A stretch of 5,338 nucleotides of DNA, from assembly GCA_902783355.1 (NCBI GenBank), contig CACZQQ010000072.1:1-5338 (forward strand). The letters are read 5' to 3'. Positions within the stretch are counted from its first letter, which is position 1. The number at the start of each line of letters is the position of its first letter. Made by a program: the position numbers and the translations under genes. The notes under the pieces are model-generated. The model did not search any database. It saw only the letters and a list, made by a program, of their open reading frames with translations, and was not told the origin of the DNA. The DNA comes from an uncultured bacterium. GTDB taxonomy: Bacteria; Verrucomicrobiota; Lentisphaeria; Oligosphaerales; Oligosphaeraceae. Shown one piece after another: positions 5,081 through 5,338 of this stretch.

Positions 5081-5164
5081 CTAGAATCCCCCGTAGACCT
5101 CCTTGAAGAGGGAGGCGGTTTCGGGATACATCTCGCAGGAGGGTGTCACGTGTTTATAAACCAT
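5081..5164 (-). CDS. possible 27-residue small ORF
   Basis: An ATG at 5164 overlaps the last codons of the membrane-protein gene by 11 bases and opens a 27-residue frame that ends YPETASLFKEVYGGF, with a TAG at 5081. The frame is closed directly upstream by a TAG, so it is not a frameshifted tail of the larger gene. The terminator lies about 90 bases further on, so this stretch is transcribed with the upstream gene. The peptide contains one cysteine and several aromatic residues and no membrane segment. No Shine-Dalgarno site is clear. It may be a true overlapping micro-gene, the relic C-terminus of a lost gene, or chance. Confidence 0.25.
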   Translation of the reverse strand: MVYKHVTPSCEMYPETASLFKEVYGGF

Positions 5165-5338
5165 CTAAAAACCATCCCAGCAGACTCACGAAGCCAATAA
5201 GAATGAAGCATACGGATACGGTCGTGGCATTGTCCGCCCCTGCTGCATTGAATATGGAGCATCCGCCGATTCCCAGGAGGATCAGGAGGAGACCGAGCCA
5301 TTTGCCGAGTTTCCAGCCGCCAGGGGCGTCATTTTCAG
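5154..5338 (-). CDS. C-terminal part of a membrane protein (5' end outside window)
   Basis: The frame enters from the window edge and gives 60 residues before a TAA at 5156-5154. After a short polar stretch (ENDAPGGWKLGK) there are two hydrophobic helices, about residues 13-31 (WLGLLLILLGIGG region) and 40-58 (VSVCFILIGFVSLLGWF). A small polar loop (AAGADNATT) joins them. The pattern is that of a small integral membrane protein or the membrane anchor of a larger one. Nothing identifies a family. It ends well before the intrinsic terminator at 4994-4972, and so belongs to a transcription unit separate from the rimO-queH operon. Codons here are less GC-rich than in the operon. Confidence 0.65.
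   Translation of the reverse strand, partial: ENDAPGGWKLGKWLGLLLILLGIGGCSIFNAAGADNATTVSVCFILIGFVSLLGWFLDGL

Noticed and set aside
5003..5200. 65-codon plus-strand frame across the terminator-distal region
   Set aside because: It runs antisense through the end of the membrane-protein gene and the small ORF, has no ribosome-binding site, and has an unremarkable arginine/serine-rich translation.

Overview
This GC-rich window comes from a bacterial chromosome. Its main content is one minus-strand operon of six tightly packed genes (about 4912 down to 317). In transcription order they are a SirB1-type transglutaminase-like protein, an unrecognised multi-pass membrane protein, RimO (methylthiotransferase for ribosomal protein S12), an FtsQ/DivIB-like POTRA cell-division protein, QueH (epoxyqueuosine reductase), and a very small protein like the ferredoxin:thioredoxin reductase (FTR) catalytic chain. 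The gene order, the HEAT-like N-terminus on the SirB1-type protein, the use of QueH with an FTR-like protein, and the scarcity of Shine-Dalgarno sites suggest an anaerobic member of the PVC group (Verrucomicrobiota/Lentisphaerae/Kiritimatiellae). That assignment is an inference from general family knowledge. There is no rRNA or other marker in the window to fix it.

Layout from right to left, in the direction of transcription. From 5338 to 5154 is the C-terminal end of a two-helix membrane protein that runs off the edge. A possible 27-codon ORF overlaps its stop (5164-5081). A clear rho-independent terminator (about 4994-4972) closes that upstream unit and is followed within a few bases by a plausible sigma70-type promoter (4969-4941) for the main operon. 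Gaps between the six genes are 9, 4 and 18 bases, followed by overlaps of 35 and 29 bases, so co-transcription and partly coupled translation are likely. After the last stop (317) there is a gene-poor stretch (1-316) made of short perfect hairpins and a 21-22 base imperfect direct repeat. The first 32 bases could be the 3' end of a convergent plus-strand gene.

Functionally the operon groups translation-related Fe-S enzymes: RimO with two [4Fe-4S] clusters and QueH with an Fe-S centre. It ends in a small redox Fe-S protein whose start lies inside queH. A working idea is that the FTR-like protein supplies or relays electrons for QueH or for another disulfide/Fe-S partner. This is not shown by the sequence. 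No mobile element, CRISPR array, tRNA or rRNA was seen.
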